The translations under genes and the position numbers were made by a program. A DNA stretch of 43,116 bases from K189A clade bacterium (GTDB lineage: Bacteria; Pseudomonadota; Gammaproteobacteria; Pseudomonadales; Azotimanducaceae): the NCBI GenBank assembly GCA_018607725.1, contig JABBAY010000220.1, forward strand, positions 1 to 43,116, read 5' to 3'. The first letter of the stretch is position 1. Every line of letters starts with the position of its first letter. The notes under the pieces are model-generated. The model did not search any database. It was given only the letters and a program-made list of their open reading frames with translations, and was not told the DNA's origin. Below, one piece after another: positions 6,601-14,850 of this stretch.

Positions 6601-7716
6601 ATGCGCAAGAAGAATCCGTGGAATAACACTACTGCCTTGGTGGCGATCCTGTTTGCCTTCTTGGTGGGAATCATCGGCGCGTTAGCGCTTCGTCAGGACA
6701 CGCGAGCGGTGGTTACCCAGGCGCAGGGTTCGGAACTTGCCAAAGTTCATTGGCGGGTGCCCGTTGCGTTTGGAACCAACTTGCCGGCGTTAGGGGACAA
6801 CATTCTGCACGTAGCGACGAGCCTGGCGCGAGCCTCTGGTGAGCGGATCCAATTTCAGGTCTTTGAGCCAGGGATGCTGCTACCCGTATTCAGTATCACC
6901 GAAGGTGTGCGAGATAATAAGATCCCAGCGGGCTACACCTGGTTGGGTTACGACTCGGGCAAGATACCGGCGACGCCGCTGGTGTCGGCTGTACCGTTTG
7001 GTATGGAGCCCTGGGAGTTTACTGCCTGGTACTATGATGATGAGGGGCAGGCTTTGACTGAGGCCCTTTACGCCCCTCACCAGGTACACCCCATTCTGTG
7101 CGGTATCATCGGTCCAGAAACCGCGGGGTGGTTCAGGCATACCATCGACTCATTGGATGATTTTCGTGGGCTTAAAATTCGCTTCGCTGGACTTGGTGGG
7201 GTTGTCTTACAGAAGCTCGGTGCGTCGGTCACCATGCTGCCCGGTGGTGAAATATTCCAGGCACTGGAAAAGGGTGCCATTGACGCCACAGAATATTCGC
7301 TGCCGGTGGTTGATCAAATGCTGGGCTTCGATCGGGTAGCGAAATACAATTATTTTCCCGGCTGGCACCAGACGTTTACAGCCGCGCACCTGGTGGTGAA
7401 TCAGACGGTTTGGCATCAATTACCCGACGCGGATCAGGCGATGATCGAAATGGCTTGCACCGCCGGCGTGATTCGCAACTTGTCTCGCGGTGAAGCCCTG
7501 CAGGGTAAGGTGATGGCGGGCTTCTCGGCCAAAGGTGTGACGCCGGTGAAGTTCCCGCTGCCAATACTCAAAGAATTGCAGCTCGTGACTAACGAGGTGA
7601 TGCAGGAGGAGGCGGACAAGGATGCTGATTTCGCGATGATTTGGGCCTCGCAGAAAAAATTTCTTAAGACCTACCGGCTCTGGAAAGATAACGCCTATCT
7701 GCCGAGAGACTTTTAA
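6601..7716 (+). CDS. TRAP transporter solute-binding protein (DctP family)
   Basis: The 371-residue protein starts with a positive tail and one hydrophobic stretch (about residues 10-26), a signal peptide or membrane anchor. The binding domain follows, with the TRAP signature around LDDFRGLKIRFAGLGGVVLQKLG. The Arg of LKIR normally forms the salt bridge with the substrate carboxylate. The next conserved stretch is GGEIFQALEKGAIDATEY. It resembles the mannitol/chloroaromatic/alpha-keto-acid branch more than the C4-dicarboxylate branch, but this is from memory. It should deliver an organic acid in the periplasm to the DctQ/DctM membrane pair encoded next. No clear ribosome binding site precedes the ATG. 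Confidence 0.9.
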   Translation: MRKKNPWNNTTALVAILFAFLVGIIGALALRQDTRAVVTQAQGSELAKVHWRVPVAFGTNLPALGDNILHVATSLARASGERIQFQVFEPGMLLPVFSITEGVRDNKIPAGYTWLGYDSGKIPATPLVSAVPFGMEPWEFTAWYYDDEGQALTEALYAPHQVHPILCGIIGPETAGWFRHTIDSLDDFRGLKIRFAGLGGVVLQKLGASVTMLPGGEIFQALEKGAIDATEYSLPVVDQMLGFDRVAKYNYFPGWHQTFTAAHLVVNQTVWHQLPDADQAMIEMACTAGVIRNLSRGEALQGKVMAGFSAKGVTPVKFPLPILKELQLVTNEVMQEEADKDADFAMIWASQKKFLKTYRLWKDNAYLPRDF

Positions 7717-7719
7717 TCG

Positions 7720-8280
7720 ATGCAGCTATTGCCCCATACAAGATTTTCGCACCGAATTGATAACGCGGTGAGTCGATTTGGTCGGTACTTGTCTTTTGTC
7801 TGGCTGTTACTGCTGGTCGTGATCGTTCTGAATGTTGTCATGCGCTATCTGTTCAGCGAGGGTCGGATTGAGTTTGAAGAGATCCAGTGGCACCTGTACG
7901 CGATTGGTTTTTTATTTGGTCTGTCGGTTGCCTATAGTACTGACTCTCACATACGGGTCGATGTGGTGCGCGAACGACTCAGTCCGCAGACCCAAGCATG
8001 GGTTGAATGGTACGGTATTCTCTTGCTGTTGTTGCCATTTATCATCCTTGTGCTCTTTGCCTCTGTACCCTTGGTAGGCTATTCCTATGCCAACAGCGAG
8101 GTCTCGCAAGCGCCTGGTGGTCTAGGATATCGTTGGCTGATCAAGGCCTGTCTACCTTTGAGTTTTATGTTATTGCTGCTCACGACTATCGCCCGCTTGA
8201 GTCGGGTGAGTTGCTACTTGTTCGGCTGGCCGGGTGAGCGTCAGGCGTCTGCGGTCGCTGATGACATGGAGAGCGTTTGA
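7720..8280 (+). CDS. TRAP transporter small membrane subunit (DctQ family)
   Basis: The 186-residue protein has four predicted membrane segments, near residues 23-45, 60-75, 95-120 and 135-160. It shows the DctQ-type motif EEIQWHLYAIGFLFGLSVAY followed by HIRVDVV. DctQ pairs with DctM to form the sodium- or proton-coupled secondary transporter, and receives the substrate from the periplasmic binding protein. It starts 3 bp after the binding-protein stop and overlaps dctM by one base (TGATG), so the three are one translationally coupled operon. Length is usual for the family. Confidence 0.88.
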   Translation: MQLLPHTRFSHRIDNAVSRFGRYLSFVWLLLLVVIVLNVVMRYLFSEGRIEFEEIQWHLYAIGFLFGLSVAYSTDSHIRVDVVRERLSPQTQAWVEWYGILLLLLPFIILVLFASVPLVGYSYANSEVSQAPGGLGYRWLIKACLPLSFMLLLLTTIARLSRVSCYLFGWPGERQASAVADDMESV

Positions 8281-9647
8281 TGTCGGCGGGTGACGTTTTA
8301 TCAGTCCTAATGTTTGTGGCTTTCATCGGTTTGATATTTTCGGGTTTTCCGGTTGCTTGGGTCTTGGGGGGGCTCGCCGTTGTATTCACCGCGTTGGGCG
8401 TCATCGCCCAAGTGGATCTGGGCCTGCCTGTCTTTGTCAGCTGGGACTACAGTACACTCGTGGTGGATCGAATTTGGGACATCATGAACAACTGGGTGTT
8501 GGTGGCACTTCCCATGTTTGTTTTTATGGGCTTGATGCTCGATCGTTCGGGTGTTGCCCAGCGCTTGATGATTAATGTCGCGCGTTTGTTCGGTGGTATC
8601 CGTGGCGGTATGGCCGTGACGGTTGCGCTCATTGGCATACTGTTGGCGGCCTCAACAGGCATCATTGGTGCTTCTGTCGTATTGTTGGCCTTGCTGGGTT
8701 TGCCGCAAATGCTTGCCCTTAACTATAAGCCTGAACTCGCGGTCGGTACGGTATGTGCTGTGGGAACCCTGGGGATTTTGATTCCCCCCAGTATCATGTT
8801 GGTGTTGATGGCGGATCGATTAGCGATGCCCGTGGGAGACTTGTTTCTTGGTGCATTAATACCTGGCCTCATGCTGGGTTCACTGTTCGTGGCTTATATT
8901 CTGATTTATGCCTACATCAATGCCGATGCTGCGCCGGTGCCTAAAGATCATCAGCCGGTAAATGCGAAGTTGGTGCTGGATGTGTTTTTGGCGATCCTGC
9001 CACCAGCGGCATTGATCATCGCAGTCTTAGGCTCGATATTTTTTGGCATTGCCACGCCGACGGAAGCCGCCGGTGTTGGCGCCTGTGGCGCAACACTACT
9101 GGCCTGGTTTAATCGGCAGTTGAGTGCTCAAGTGCTGGGTCAGGTGCTGAACGAAACCACACGAACCACAGCCTATATTTTTGCCATATTCCTTGGGGCC
9201 ACGGCCTACTCCTTGGTTCTTCGAGGACTCGGTGGCGATGAGTTGATCGCCGGAGTCCTTCAAAGCTTACCCTTTGAGCCAACGGGTATCGTGATCGCGA
9301 TTCTGTTATTTACCTTCATTTTGGGGTTTTTTCTCGATTGGATCGAAATCACGTTAATTATTTTGCCGTTGGTGAGTCCTGTGGTGTCGACACTGGGCTT
9401 TGATCTGGTGTGGTTCACGGTGCTGTTTGCGGTTTGTTTGCAGACATCGTTCCTGACGCCGCCCGTGGGCTTCGCCATTTTTTACCTGAAGGGCGTGGCG
9501 CCAGCTGGTATCTCAGTGGCGACCATTTATCGGGGTGTCATACCCTTTGTCTTACTTCAGTTGCTGGGTCTTGGGCTGATTTTTGTTTGGCCAGACCTCG
9601 TAGTGTGGCTACCATCCCAAGCTTATCCGCTTGACGCGACAAAATAG
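8280..9647 (+). CDS. TRAP transporter large membrane subunit (DctM family)
   Basis: The 455-residue protein is almost entirely hydrophobic with about 12 membrane helices. It has the DctM features: FSGFPVAWVLGGLAVVF near the N-terminus, GAS-type repeats (IGILLAASTGIIGASVVLLALLG split across helices), GTLGILIPPSI, the TPTEAAGVGA loop and a second-half LTPPVGFAIF. It catalyses ion-driven solute uptake with DctP and DctQ. I prefer the ATG at 8280, which overlaps the dctQ stop by one base, to the TTG at 8277. A hairpin just after the stop may end the operon. Substrate remains unknown. Confidence 0.9.
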   Translation: MSAGDVLSVLMFVAFIGLIFSGFPVAWVLGGLAVVFTALGVIAQVDLGLPVFVSWDYSTLVVDRIWDIMNNWVLVALPMFVFMGLMLDRSGVAQRLMINVARLFGGIRGGMAVTVALIGILLAASTGIIGASVVLLALLGLPQMLALNYKPELAVGTVCAVGTLGILIPPSIMLVLMADRLAMPVGDLFLGALIPGLMLGSLFVAYILIYAYINADAAPVPKDHQPVNAKLVLDVFLAILPPAALIIAVLGSIFFGIATPTEAAGVGACGATLLAWFNRQLSAQVLGQVLNETTRTTAYIFAIFLGATAYSLVLRGLGGDELIAGVLQSLPFEPTGIVIAILLFTFILGFFLDWIEITLIILPLVSPVVSTLGFDLVWFTVLFAVCLQTSFLTPPVGFAIFYLKGVAPAGISVATIYRGVIPFVLLQLLGLGLIFVWPDLVVWLPSQAYPLDATK

Positions 9648-9683
9648 CGCACGTCTTTGGGGCATCGCCTCAAATTAGTGCGT
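9647..9683 (+). terminator. Large hairpin after the TRAP operon, probable terminator
   Basis: GCGCAC (9647-9652) pairs with GTGCGT (9678-9683), and an inner stem pairs TTGGGGC with GCCTCAA around the loop ATC. The region starts at the last base of the dctM stop codon. Only a short T-poor tail (TAACTTTAG) follows, so termination efficiency is uncertain. Confidence 0.45.
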
Positions 9684-9717
9684 TAACTTTAGCTTTCCTA
9701 GTGGCGTCAGGTTGAAC

Positions 9718-9735
9718 GCGCCCCTTAGGTGGGCG
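9718..9735. promoter_or_regulatory. Possible NtrC-type dyad upstream of amtB
   Basis: GCGCCC-CTTAG-GTGGGCG is an imperfect dyad about 75 bp upstream of the sigma-54 promoter, a distance usual for NtrC enhancer sites. The match to the NtrC consensus (GCACY-N5-RGTGC) is partial, so this is only a candidate. Confidence 0.25.
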
Positions 9736-9810
9736 ATAGTTGTCCGATATCCCCAGAGCTCATCTAATAAATCCATGTAAAACAGTGTGTTAAATATACC
9801 TTCCAGTTTT

Positions 9811-9826
9811 TGGCATCAACCTTGCT
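9811..9826 (+). promoter_or_regulatory. Sigma-54 promoter of amtB
   Basis: TGGCATCAACCTTGCT fits the sigma-54 consensus TGGCAC-N5-TTGCW with one change. The GG and GC dinucleotides are separated by exactly 10 bp, the diagnostic -24/-12 spacing. Transcription would start near 9837, leaving about a 40-nt leader before the amtB GTG. This is the expected promoter for a nitrogen-limitation gene under NtrC. Confidence 0.75.
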
Positions 9827-9876
9827 GTGTCAACGCCATCAAAGTTAATTTTTAAAAGAACCTGGAGGGGCTCATT

Positions 9877-11157
9877 GTGGATCAAACCTTAGAACTTCAA
9901 TACGCGTTAGATACGTTTTATTTCCTTGTCTGTGGCGCGCTCGTCATGTGGATGGCGGCCGGCTTTGCGATGCTTGAGGCGGGTCTGGTCCGGTCGAAAA
10001 ATACAGCGGAGATCTTGACGAAAAACGTCGCGCTATTTGCGATCTCCTGCATCATGTACCTCGTGTGTGGTTATGCCGTCATGTACGGCGGCGGATTTAT
10101 GCTGGCAGGCATTGAGCTTGATGGCGCCGCCAGCGCTGAAGTCCTGACCGAGACAGTCCTGGCTGAGTCTCGCGAAGCTGGTTTTGCCGGCGGCTCGGTC
10201 TATTCCAATGCGTCAGACTTCTTTTTCCAGGTTGTCTTTGTAGCGACTGCCATGTCGATCGTGTCGGGTGCGGTAGCAGAAAGAATGAAACTCTGGGCGT
10301 TTCTCGGATTTGCCGTAGTCATGACGGGTCTGATTTATCCACTGGAAGGCTCATGGACGTGGGGCGGCAGTTCCGTATTTGGCTTGTACACACTGGGTGA
10401 CTTGGGTTTCTCTGACTTTGCTGGATCGGGCATCGTCCACATGGCGGGTGCGGCAGCGGCCTTAGCCGGTGTTCTGGTACTGGGCGCGCGTAAGGGTAAA
10501 TACGGTAAAGACGGACAGGTGAACGCTATCCCCGGGGCTAACTTACCGCTGGCGACTTTAGGCACCTTTATTCTGTGGATGGGCTGGTTTGGTTTTAATG
10601 GTGGCTCAGTGCTTAAGCTGGGTGATATCGCCAGTGCCAACTCAGTCGCTATGGTGTTTCTGAATACTAACGCTGCGGCAGCGGGCGGGGCGATGGCTGC
10701 GCTGATTACCGCCAGATTTTTGTTTGGTAAAGCCGACCTCACCATGTTGCTCAACGGGGCGCTAGCGGGATTGGTCGCGATTACAGCGGAACCTTCGACA
10801 CCTACTGCGCTGCAGGCAACCCTGTTTGGTGGCCTCGGTGGCGTGTTAGTCGTATTTTCCATCATCGGGCTGGACAAGTTAAAAATCGATGACCCCGTCG
10901 GCGCCATCTCTGTTCACGGTACTTGTGGGTTGTTAGGTCTGCTGCTGGTACCCCTGACGAACGATGGTGCGCTCTTAAGTGGTCAATTGATTGGTGCCGC
11001 GACCATCTTCGCTTGGGTGTTTGCCATGAGTCTTGTGGTTTGGTTAATTCTTAAAGTGACTGTGGGTATTCGAGTCAGCGAAGAAGAAGAATACCAGGGT
11101 GTGGATATCGGTGAGTGTGGTGTCGAGGCCTATCCCGAGTTCGTTACCAACAGGTAG
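9877..11157 (+). CDS. amtB: Ammonium transporter AmtB
   Basis: The 426-residue protein has about eleven membrane helices in the Amt/Mep/Rh order. FAMLEAGLVRSKN is in helix 1, the phenylalanine-gate region and DFAGSGIVHMAGAAAA hold the first pore His, and AISVHGTCGLLG holds the second pore His. It conducts ammonium/ammonia across the inner membrane under nitrogen limitation. The GTG start is supported by TGGAGGGG ending 6 nt upstream. Regulation is shown by the sigma-54 promoter at 9811 and the terminator at 11183. The usual partner glnK is not adjacent: the region before is the TRAP operon and the gene after is a convergent GNAT. There is no cleaved signal peptide. Confidence 0.94.
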   Translation: MDQTLELQYALDTFYFLVCGALVMWMAAGFAMLEAGLVRSKNTAEILTKNVALFAISCIMYLVCGYAVMYGGGFMLAGIELDGAASAEVLTETVLAESREAGFAGGSVYSNASDFFFQVVFVATAMSIVSGAVAERMKLWAFLGFAVVMTGLIYPLEGSWTWGGSSVFGLYTLGDLGFSDFAGSGIVHMAGAAAALAGVLVLGARKGKYGKDGQVNAIPGANLPLATLGTFILWMGWFGFNGGSVLKLGDIASANSVAMVFLNTNAAAAGGAMAALITARFLFGKADLTMLLNGALAGLVAITAEPSTPTALQATLFGGLGGVLVVFSIIGLDKLKIDDPVGAISVHGTCGLLGLLLVPLTNDGALLSGQLIGAATIFAWVFAMSLVVWLILKVTVGIRVSEEEEYQGVDIGECGVEAYPEFVTNR

Positions 11158-11182
11158 ATATTGTTATAATCAGTCCCCTTCG

Positions 11183-11210
11183 GCGCTCTGTTTTCAGAGC
11201 GCTTTTTTTT
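11183..11210 (+). terminator. Intrinsic terminator of amtB
   Basis: GCGCTCTG (11183-11190) and CAGAGCGC (11195-11202) form a perfect 8-bp stem with a TTTT loop, followed by eight T residues (11203-11210). It sits 26 bp after the amtB stop and separates it from the convergent GNAT gene. Confidence 0.92.
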
Positions 11211-11285
11211 GGCTGAAATTTGGCTCACGGGAGCCCATTGGCAGGATGGGCTGATAACCGGCGCCAACTTCACTGTCGAGTCGCG

Positions 11286-11828
11286 CTACTTGTTGGCGCC
11301 ATTCCAGGGTTGAATTGGTGCGTCGGGCAAGTCATCAATGACGGTTTCTTCGTGAAATACCTCGAAGCCGCGAGCGAGATAATTATTGAGTGCTTGTGGA
11401 TGATCCAGAGAGCAGGTGTGCAGCCAGACTCTGCGACCGCCCAAACGCCAGGCATGGGCAATAGCATCTTCCAGCAGGGCCTTGCCAAAACCTTGGCCGA
11501 TGAAATCGGTGATCAAACCAAAATACGCGATTTCAACGCAGTCATCGGCTTGTCGTTCGAGCTCGAAATAGCCCACGGGCGTACCCTCGTCATAGGCGAC
11601 CCACGTCTCTACGCCAGGTCGTTTGAGGCTGGCGAGCCATTGGTCATAAGTCCAGGTAAGGCGCATATACCACTGCCAGGATGCGCCCACAGCGACATAA
11701 AGGAACCGATTGAATTCGGGTAAGGGTCGGTTAAGCTTTTTTAAGGAATAGGGTCTGCTGGTTGGGATGGTAGGAATGCGCGCTGCATCCTTAATCTCTA
11801 CGTGCCAGACTTTGATTGATTGTTTCAT
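11286..11828 (-). CDS. GNAT-family N-acetyltransferase
   Basis: With the start at 11828 (MKQSIKVWHVEIKD, preceded by GAGAG) the protein has about 180 residues. The GNAT core is visible: VAYDEGTPVGYFELE strand, VEIAYFGL strand, and the acetyl-CoA loop IGQGFGKALLEDA, followed by ALNNYLARGFEVF. It transfers an acetyl group from acetyl-CoA to an amine on an unknown substrate. The longer reading from 11924 would add 32 residues overlapping the upstream SDR gene and lacks a ribosome site. It is the last gene of the 11-gene minus-strand run. Confidence 0.8.
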   Translation of the reverse strand: MKQSIKVWHVEIKDAARIPTIPTSRPYSLKKLNRPLPEFNRFLYVAVGASWQWYMRLTWTYDQWLASLKRPGVETWVAYDEGTPVGYFELERQADDCVEIAYFGLITDFIGQGFGKALLEDAIAHAWRLGGRRVWLHTCSLDHPQALNNYLARGFEVFHEETVIDDLPDAPIQPWNGANK

Positions 11829-11886
11829 TGTGGGTTGCTCTCTTCGGCGGCAATGCTGGTTGTTGATGCCCGGCAGCGACGCTGCA

Positions 11887-12570
11887 TCAAGTATTCGTCG
11901 CCCAGCCACCGGCAAAGGGCACAACTTGGCCTACCATAAAATCACTGTTGTTCGACGCTAAAAACAGCGCGAGTTCAGCAGACTCCTCAGCTTTGGCGAT
12001 TCGACGAATAGGTACGTTGCGTTTCAGATGATTCTGAAAGCGCTCGGAGGCGACTAGTTCATCGGGGTAGTATTCTGGATTACTCACGTAGTTTTGAGCG
12101 ATGGCATTGATCTGCACGTTGGCCGCCGCAAACTCTAGGCCAGTGGCACGGATAAAGGCATTCTGTGCACCCCGTGCGGCACAATAGGCTGCCGACCCAG
12201 GCAAGCCTCGAAGTGGTGCGGCGCTGGTAATGGCGACGATTTTGCCGTGACCGCGCTCAGCCATCAGTGGTGCGAAATGTCTAATCAGGCGCATCAAAGG
12301 ATGCACCATGGTGTCGAACATGCCCTCCCAGTCGGCGTCTTGTATATCAGCAGTTGGACTGTTGCATGGAGCGTGGGCGAGATTGGCCACCAGGATATCG
12401 ATATCGGCGTTTTGGCTGACATATCCGGCAAATGCGTCAGCGGCGGGCACGCTGCCGGGTCGAGCATCGATCAAAGCACCTTCATGGGCAAATAGCTGGG
12501 CGATCGCCGGACCCATATAGTCACCACATTGAGTGATCAACACGCGCTTATTTTTGAGTCGATCCGACAT
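11887..12570 (-). CDS. Halohydrin dehalogenase-like SDR protein
   Basis: The 227-residue protein belongs to the short-chain dehydrogenase fold but lacks both SDR essentials. The Gly-rich nucleotide motif is replaced by T13-x4-Y18-x-G20, and the catalytic YxxxK is replaced by Tyr129-x3-Arg133, with Ser116 twelve residues before the Tyr. T-x4-F/Y-x-G plus S-x12-Y-x3-R is the published fingerprint of halohydrin dehalogenases, which convert vicinal haloalcohols to epoxides and can open epoxides with nucleophiles. NPEYYP (residues 167-172) resembles the HheC halide-loop FYP region. The length is slightly short of HheC. An epoxide hydrolase lies in the same gene run. I am confident of the fold and motifs; activity is inferred. 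Confidence 0.82.
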   Translation of the reverse strand: MSDRLKNKRVLITQCGDYMGPAIAQLFAHEGALIDARPGSVPAADAFAGYVSQNADIDILVANLAHAPCNSPTADIQDADWEGMFDTMVHPLMRLIRHFAPLMAERGHGKIVAITSAAPLRGLPGSAAYCAARGAQNAFIRATGLEFAAANVQINAIAQNYVSNPEYYPDELVASERFQNHLKRNVPIRRIAKAEESAELALFLASNNSDFMVGQVVPFAGGWATNT

Positions 12571-12595
12571 GGGCTATTTCTCCAATTTTTTCGGT

Positions 12596-12982
12596 TCAGT
12601 TGACAGTGACCGCATGGGCCTTGAGCAGTTCGATGGGCACGATGTCCAGTGCCTTGAGATGAGTGTTACGCAAGAATACTCTTGGTGCCATGCCTTTGCT
12701 CTGCGCCTGTAGCCAGCGGCTGGCGCATAAACACCAGCGATCACCGGGTCTTAATCCGGAAAAGCCCGCCTCAGGGTGGGGCGTCGAAAGATCGTTGCCG
12801 GCAAATCGAGAGTACTGCAGAAACTCTTCTGTGACTTCTACGCAGACCGTGTGTGATCCATGATCTTCGGCGCAGGTATTACAGCTGCCGTCGCGAAAAA
12901 ACCCGGTGACTGGATCATTGCTGCAGGGTTCCAGTGGTTCGCCGAAGACATTCGTGGGAGGCTCTAGTTCGAATCCAGCCAT
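12596..12982 (-). CDS. DUF2237 family protein
   Basis: The 128-residue protein matches what I know of DUF2237: NVFGEPLEPCS, TGFFRDGSCNT, EDHGSHTVC and GLRPGDRWCLCASRW. Family proteins are small and Cys-rich and have no established function. Five or more cysteines and several conserved Asp/Gly residues suggest metal binding or redox chemistry, but this is inference. It lies between the cupin gene and the halohydrin dehalogenase-like gene with short gaps, so it is probably co-transcribed with them. There is no signal peptide. Confidence 0.85.
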   Translation of the reverse strand: MAGFELEPPTNVFGEPLEPCSNDPVTGFFRDGSCNTCAEDHGSHTVCVEVTEEFLQYSRFAGNDLSTPHPEAGFSGLRPGDRWCLCASRWLQAQSKGMAPRVFLRNTHLKALDIVPIELLKAHAVTVN

Positions 12983-13003
12983 GTTAATTTTCCAGGTCAG
13001 GGG

Positions 13004-13489
13004 TTATTGGGGTACGTCGTGTATGTCGTCCCATTCGGTATATTGCTTCTTGCCGTCAACCCTGAGCATACGCCGCTTAATTCTCGGGTAGTCACAGATA
13101 TCGATCTTATTCCGCTCACCACTCATCAGATAAACCAGATCCTCAGCGTAGGGATTAGACAAATTATGGGCCAGTGAATCCACCGTAAAGCCCATGAAAT
13201 CCCCAGGGCCTACCTCATGGCGGCTGTCACCAATTTCAGCAATGCCACGACCGGAGAGGATATAAAGAAACTCTTCGTCGCAATGGTGGGTGTGGAACTG
13301 GGTTGAGTCATGACCCGGCTCAAGCCTGACCAGGTGCACGCCGATATGGCTCAGGCCGACCAGGTCGCCAAGTGAACGCGTATGGCGCACGGCATTAGGA
13401 TTAAATTGATGGGTATTAACGGTCTCGTCGAGGCCGCTAATGTCCTGTGCGGATAACAGCGGGTGCGGCGGTTTAGTGCCCACGCCCAC
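13004..13489 (-). CDS. Cupin-domain protein
   Basis: The 161-residue protein has a single cupin barrel. The first motif is FHTHHCDEEFLYILSGRG, with His ligands and a Glu. The second is GDFMGFTVDSLAHNLSN, with the third His. Such sites bind one metal ion and occur in dioxygenases, isomerases and sensory domains; the substrate is not deducible. The GTG start lies inside the 3' end of rhlB (17-bp overlap), with AAAGGA upstream. The stop is 21 bp before the DUF2237 gene. Tight packing suggests translational coupling with rhlB. Confidence 0.8.
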   Translation of the reverse strand: MGVGTKPPHPLLSAQDISGLDETVNTHQFNPNAVRHTRSLGDLVGLSHIGVHLVRLEPGHDSTQFHTHHCDEEFLYILSGRGIAEIGDSRHEVGPGDFMGFTVDSLAHNLSNPYAEDLVYLMSGERNKIDICDYPRIKRRMLRVDGKKQYTEWDDIHDVPQ

Positions 13490-14843
13490 GGTTTCCTTTG
13501 TTATTAGGTCTGGCTGGTACCATTGGCGGTTTTTCGCGTCCCTTGCGTACAGGCGCAGGGAGCGCTTTCAATAGGGCCTCAGGCGGTTGCTCGCAGCGGA
13601 ATGCCTCGCCAAGCAAGGTCTCGATAGCGGGCAGCATAAACGATTCATCTTCACAGGCGAGGCTGACGGAGGTGCCCATTGCGCCGGCTCGACCGGTTCT
13701 GCCGATGCGGTGAACATAATCTTCCGGGTCTTCGGGTAGGTTGTAATTGATCACATGGGACACACCGTCGACGTGGATACCGCGGCCCGCCACGTCGGTG
13801 GCCACCAGGACTTTAATTTCACCGGATTTGAATTGTTCGAGGGTGCGAATGCGCTTGGTTTGTACGACTTCACCGCTGAGCAGGCCTGAGTCGATGCCGT
13901 GCCGATACAGCCGGCTTTCCAGGGAACGAGTCTCGTCCCGACGATTGGCGAAAATAATGACCCGATCAACGGTGTCTAGTTGCAGCAGGTTATACAGGAC
14001 TGCGAATTTTTGGTCTGCACTTGCCAGGTAGACTAACTGTTCGACGGAGTCGACAGCGACCTGATCAGGTTCCACTTCGATGCGCACAGGATCTAGCGTC
14101 CAGCTTGCGGCCAGACGTTTGATGTCGTCACTAAAGGTTGCGCTGAACAACTGGGTCTGACGCTTTTGCTTAGCGGGTGTCTTGCTGATAATCGATTTCA
14201 CGTCTGGAATAAATCCCATGCTCAACATTCTATCAGCTTCATCAATGACCAGTGTTTCGACCCTGGATAAATTAATGACGCCGGTGCGACAAAAGTCCAG
14301 CAGGCGTCCCGGTGTTGCGATAATAATATCGATGGGGCCTTTGAGCTGGTTCTTCTGTTTCTCATAATCCATGCCACCAACTACGGATAAAACTGAGAGA
14401 TCAGTGAACAATGAAAGGCCGACCGCGTCCTCGGCGATCTGCATAACCAGTTCACGGGTCGGGGCGATAATAAGTGCAAAAGGTGTGCCCGCCGGCCGAG
14501 GATCGTACTCTGGATGTTCGAGATGATAAGTGATCACGGAAATCAAAAATGCGGCGGTCTTACCGGTACCGGTTTGGGCCTGAGCGATAATATCTCGCCC
14601 ATCCAGTGAGTAGGGCAGCACCTCTTTTTGAATGGCAGTGGAGGTGGTAAAACCCAATTTGTCGATCGCCAGGTAGAGCTCGTTCGGAAGGTCAAGCTCA
14701 AGAAAGTCGTTAACCTGGGGTTCTACGGCAGCCGCGTCGGCCAGCGCTGGATTCAGTTGATCGACAGGGTCGGTGGTTGCCGCCACAGTGGCAGGCTCTA
14801 CTGGCAGTTGATCAGTATCAGGTGACTCGTTGAGAAGCTTCAT
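13473..14843 (-). CDS. rhlB: DEAD-box ATP-dependent RNA helicase RhlB
   Basis: The 456-residue protein has all DEAD-box motifs: AQTGTGKT (Walker A), PTRELVMQIA (Ia), TPGRLLDF (Ib), VIDEADRML (II), LFSATF (III), then the second RecA domain with IIFANRRDE, ATDVAGRGIHV (V) and HRIGRTGRAG (VI). The Q motif lies in LPNELYLAIDKLGFTTSTAIQ. RhlB remodels RNA with the RNase E degradosome. A 50-residue acidic N-terminal extension rich in Asp, Pro and Ala, and a basic Arg/Gly tail, suggest RNA or partner contacts. The 3' end overlaps the cupin gene. RhlE or another DEAD-box type is an alternative. Confidence 0.9.
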   Translation of the reverse strand: MKLLNESPDTDQLPVEPATVAATTDPVDQLNPALADAAAVEPQVNDFLELDLPNELYLAIDKLGFTTSTAIQKEVLPYSLDGRDIIAQAQTGTGKTAAFLISVITYHLEHPEYDPRPAGTPFALIIAPTRELVMQIAEDAVGLSLFTDLSVLSVVGGMDYEKQKNQLKGPIDIIIATPGRLLDFCRTGVINLSRVETLVIDEADRMLSMGFIPDVKSIISKTPAKQKRQTQLFSATFSDDIKRLAASWTLDPVRIEVEPDQVAVDSVEQLVYLASADQKFAVLYNLLQLDTVDRVIIFANRRDETRSLESRLYRHGIDSGLLSGEVVQTKRIRTLEQFKSGEIKVLVATDVAGRGIHVDGVSHVINYNLPEDPEDYVHRIGRTGRAGAMGTSVSLACEDESFMLPAIETLLGEAFRCEQPPEALLKALPAPVRKGREKPPMVPARPNNKGNRGRGH

Positions 14844-14850
14844 CGTGTGG

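Noticed and set aside
10335-10907. 190-residue minus-strand ORF inside amtB
   Set aside because: It is the antisense of a well-supported ammonium transporter and is rich in Pro, Ala and Ser, the usual pattern of a reverse-strand shadow.
11220-11723. 167-residue plus-strand ORF opposite the GNAT gene
   Set aside because: It lies on the opposite strand of a gene with clear GNAT motifs and has no ribosome site or motif of its own.
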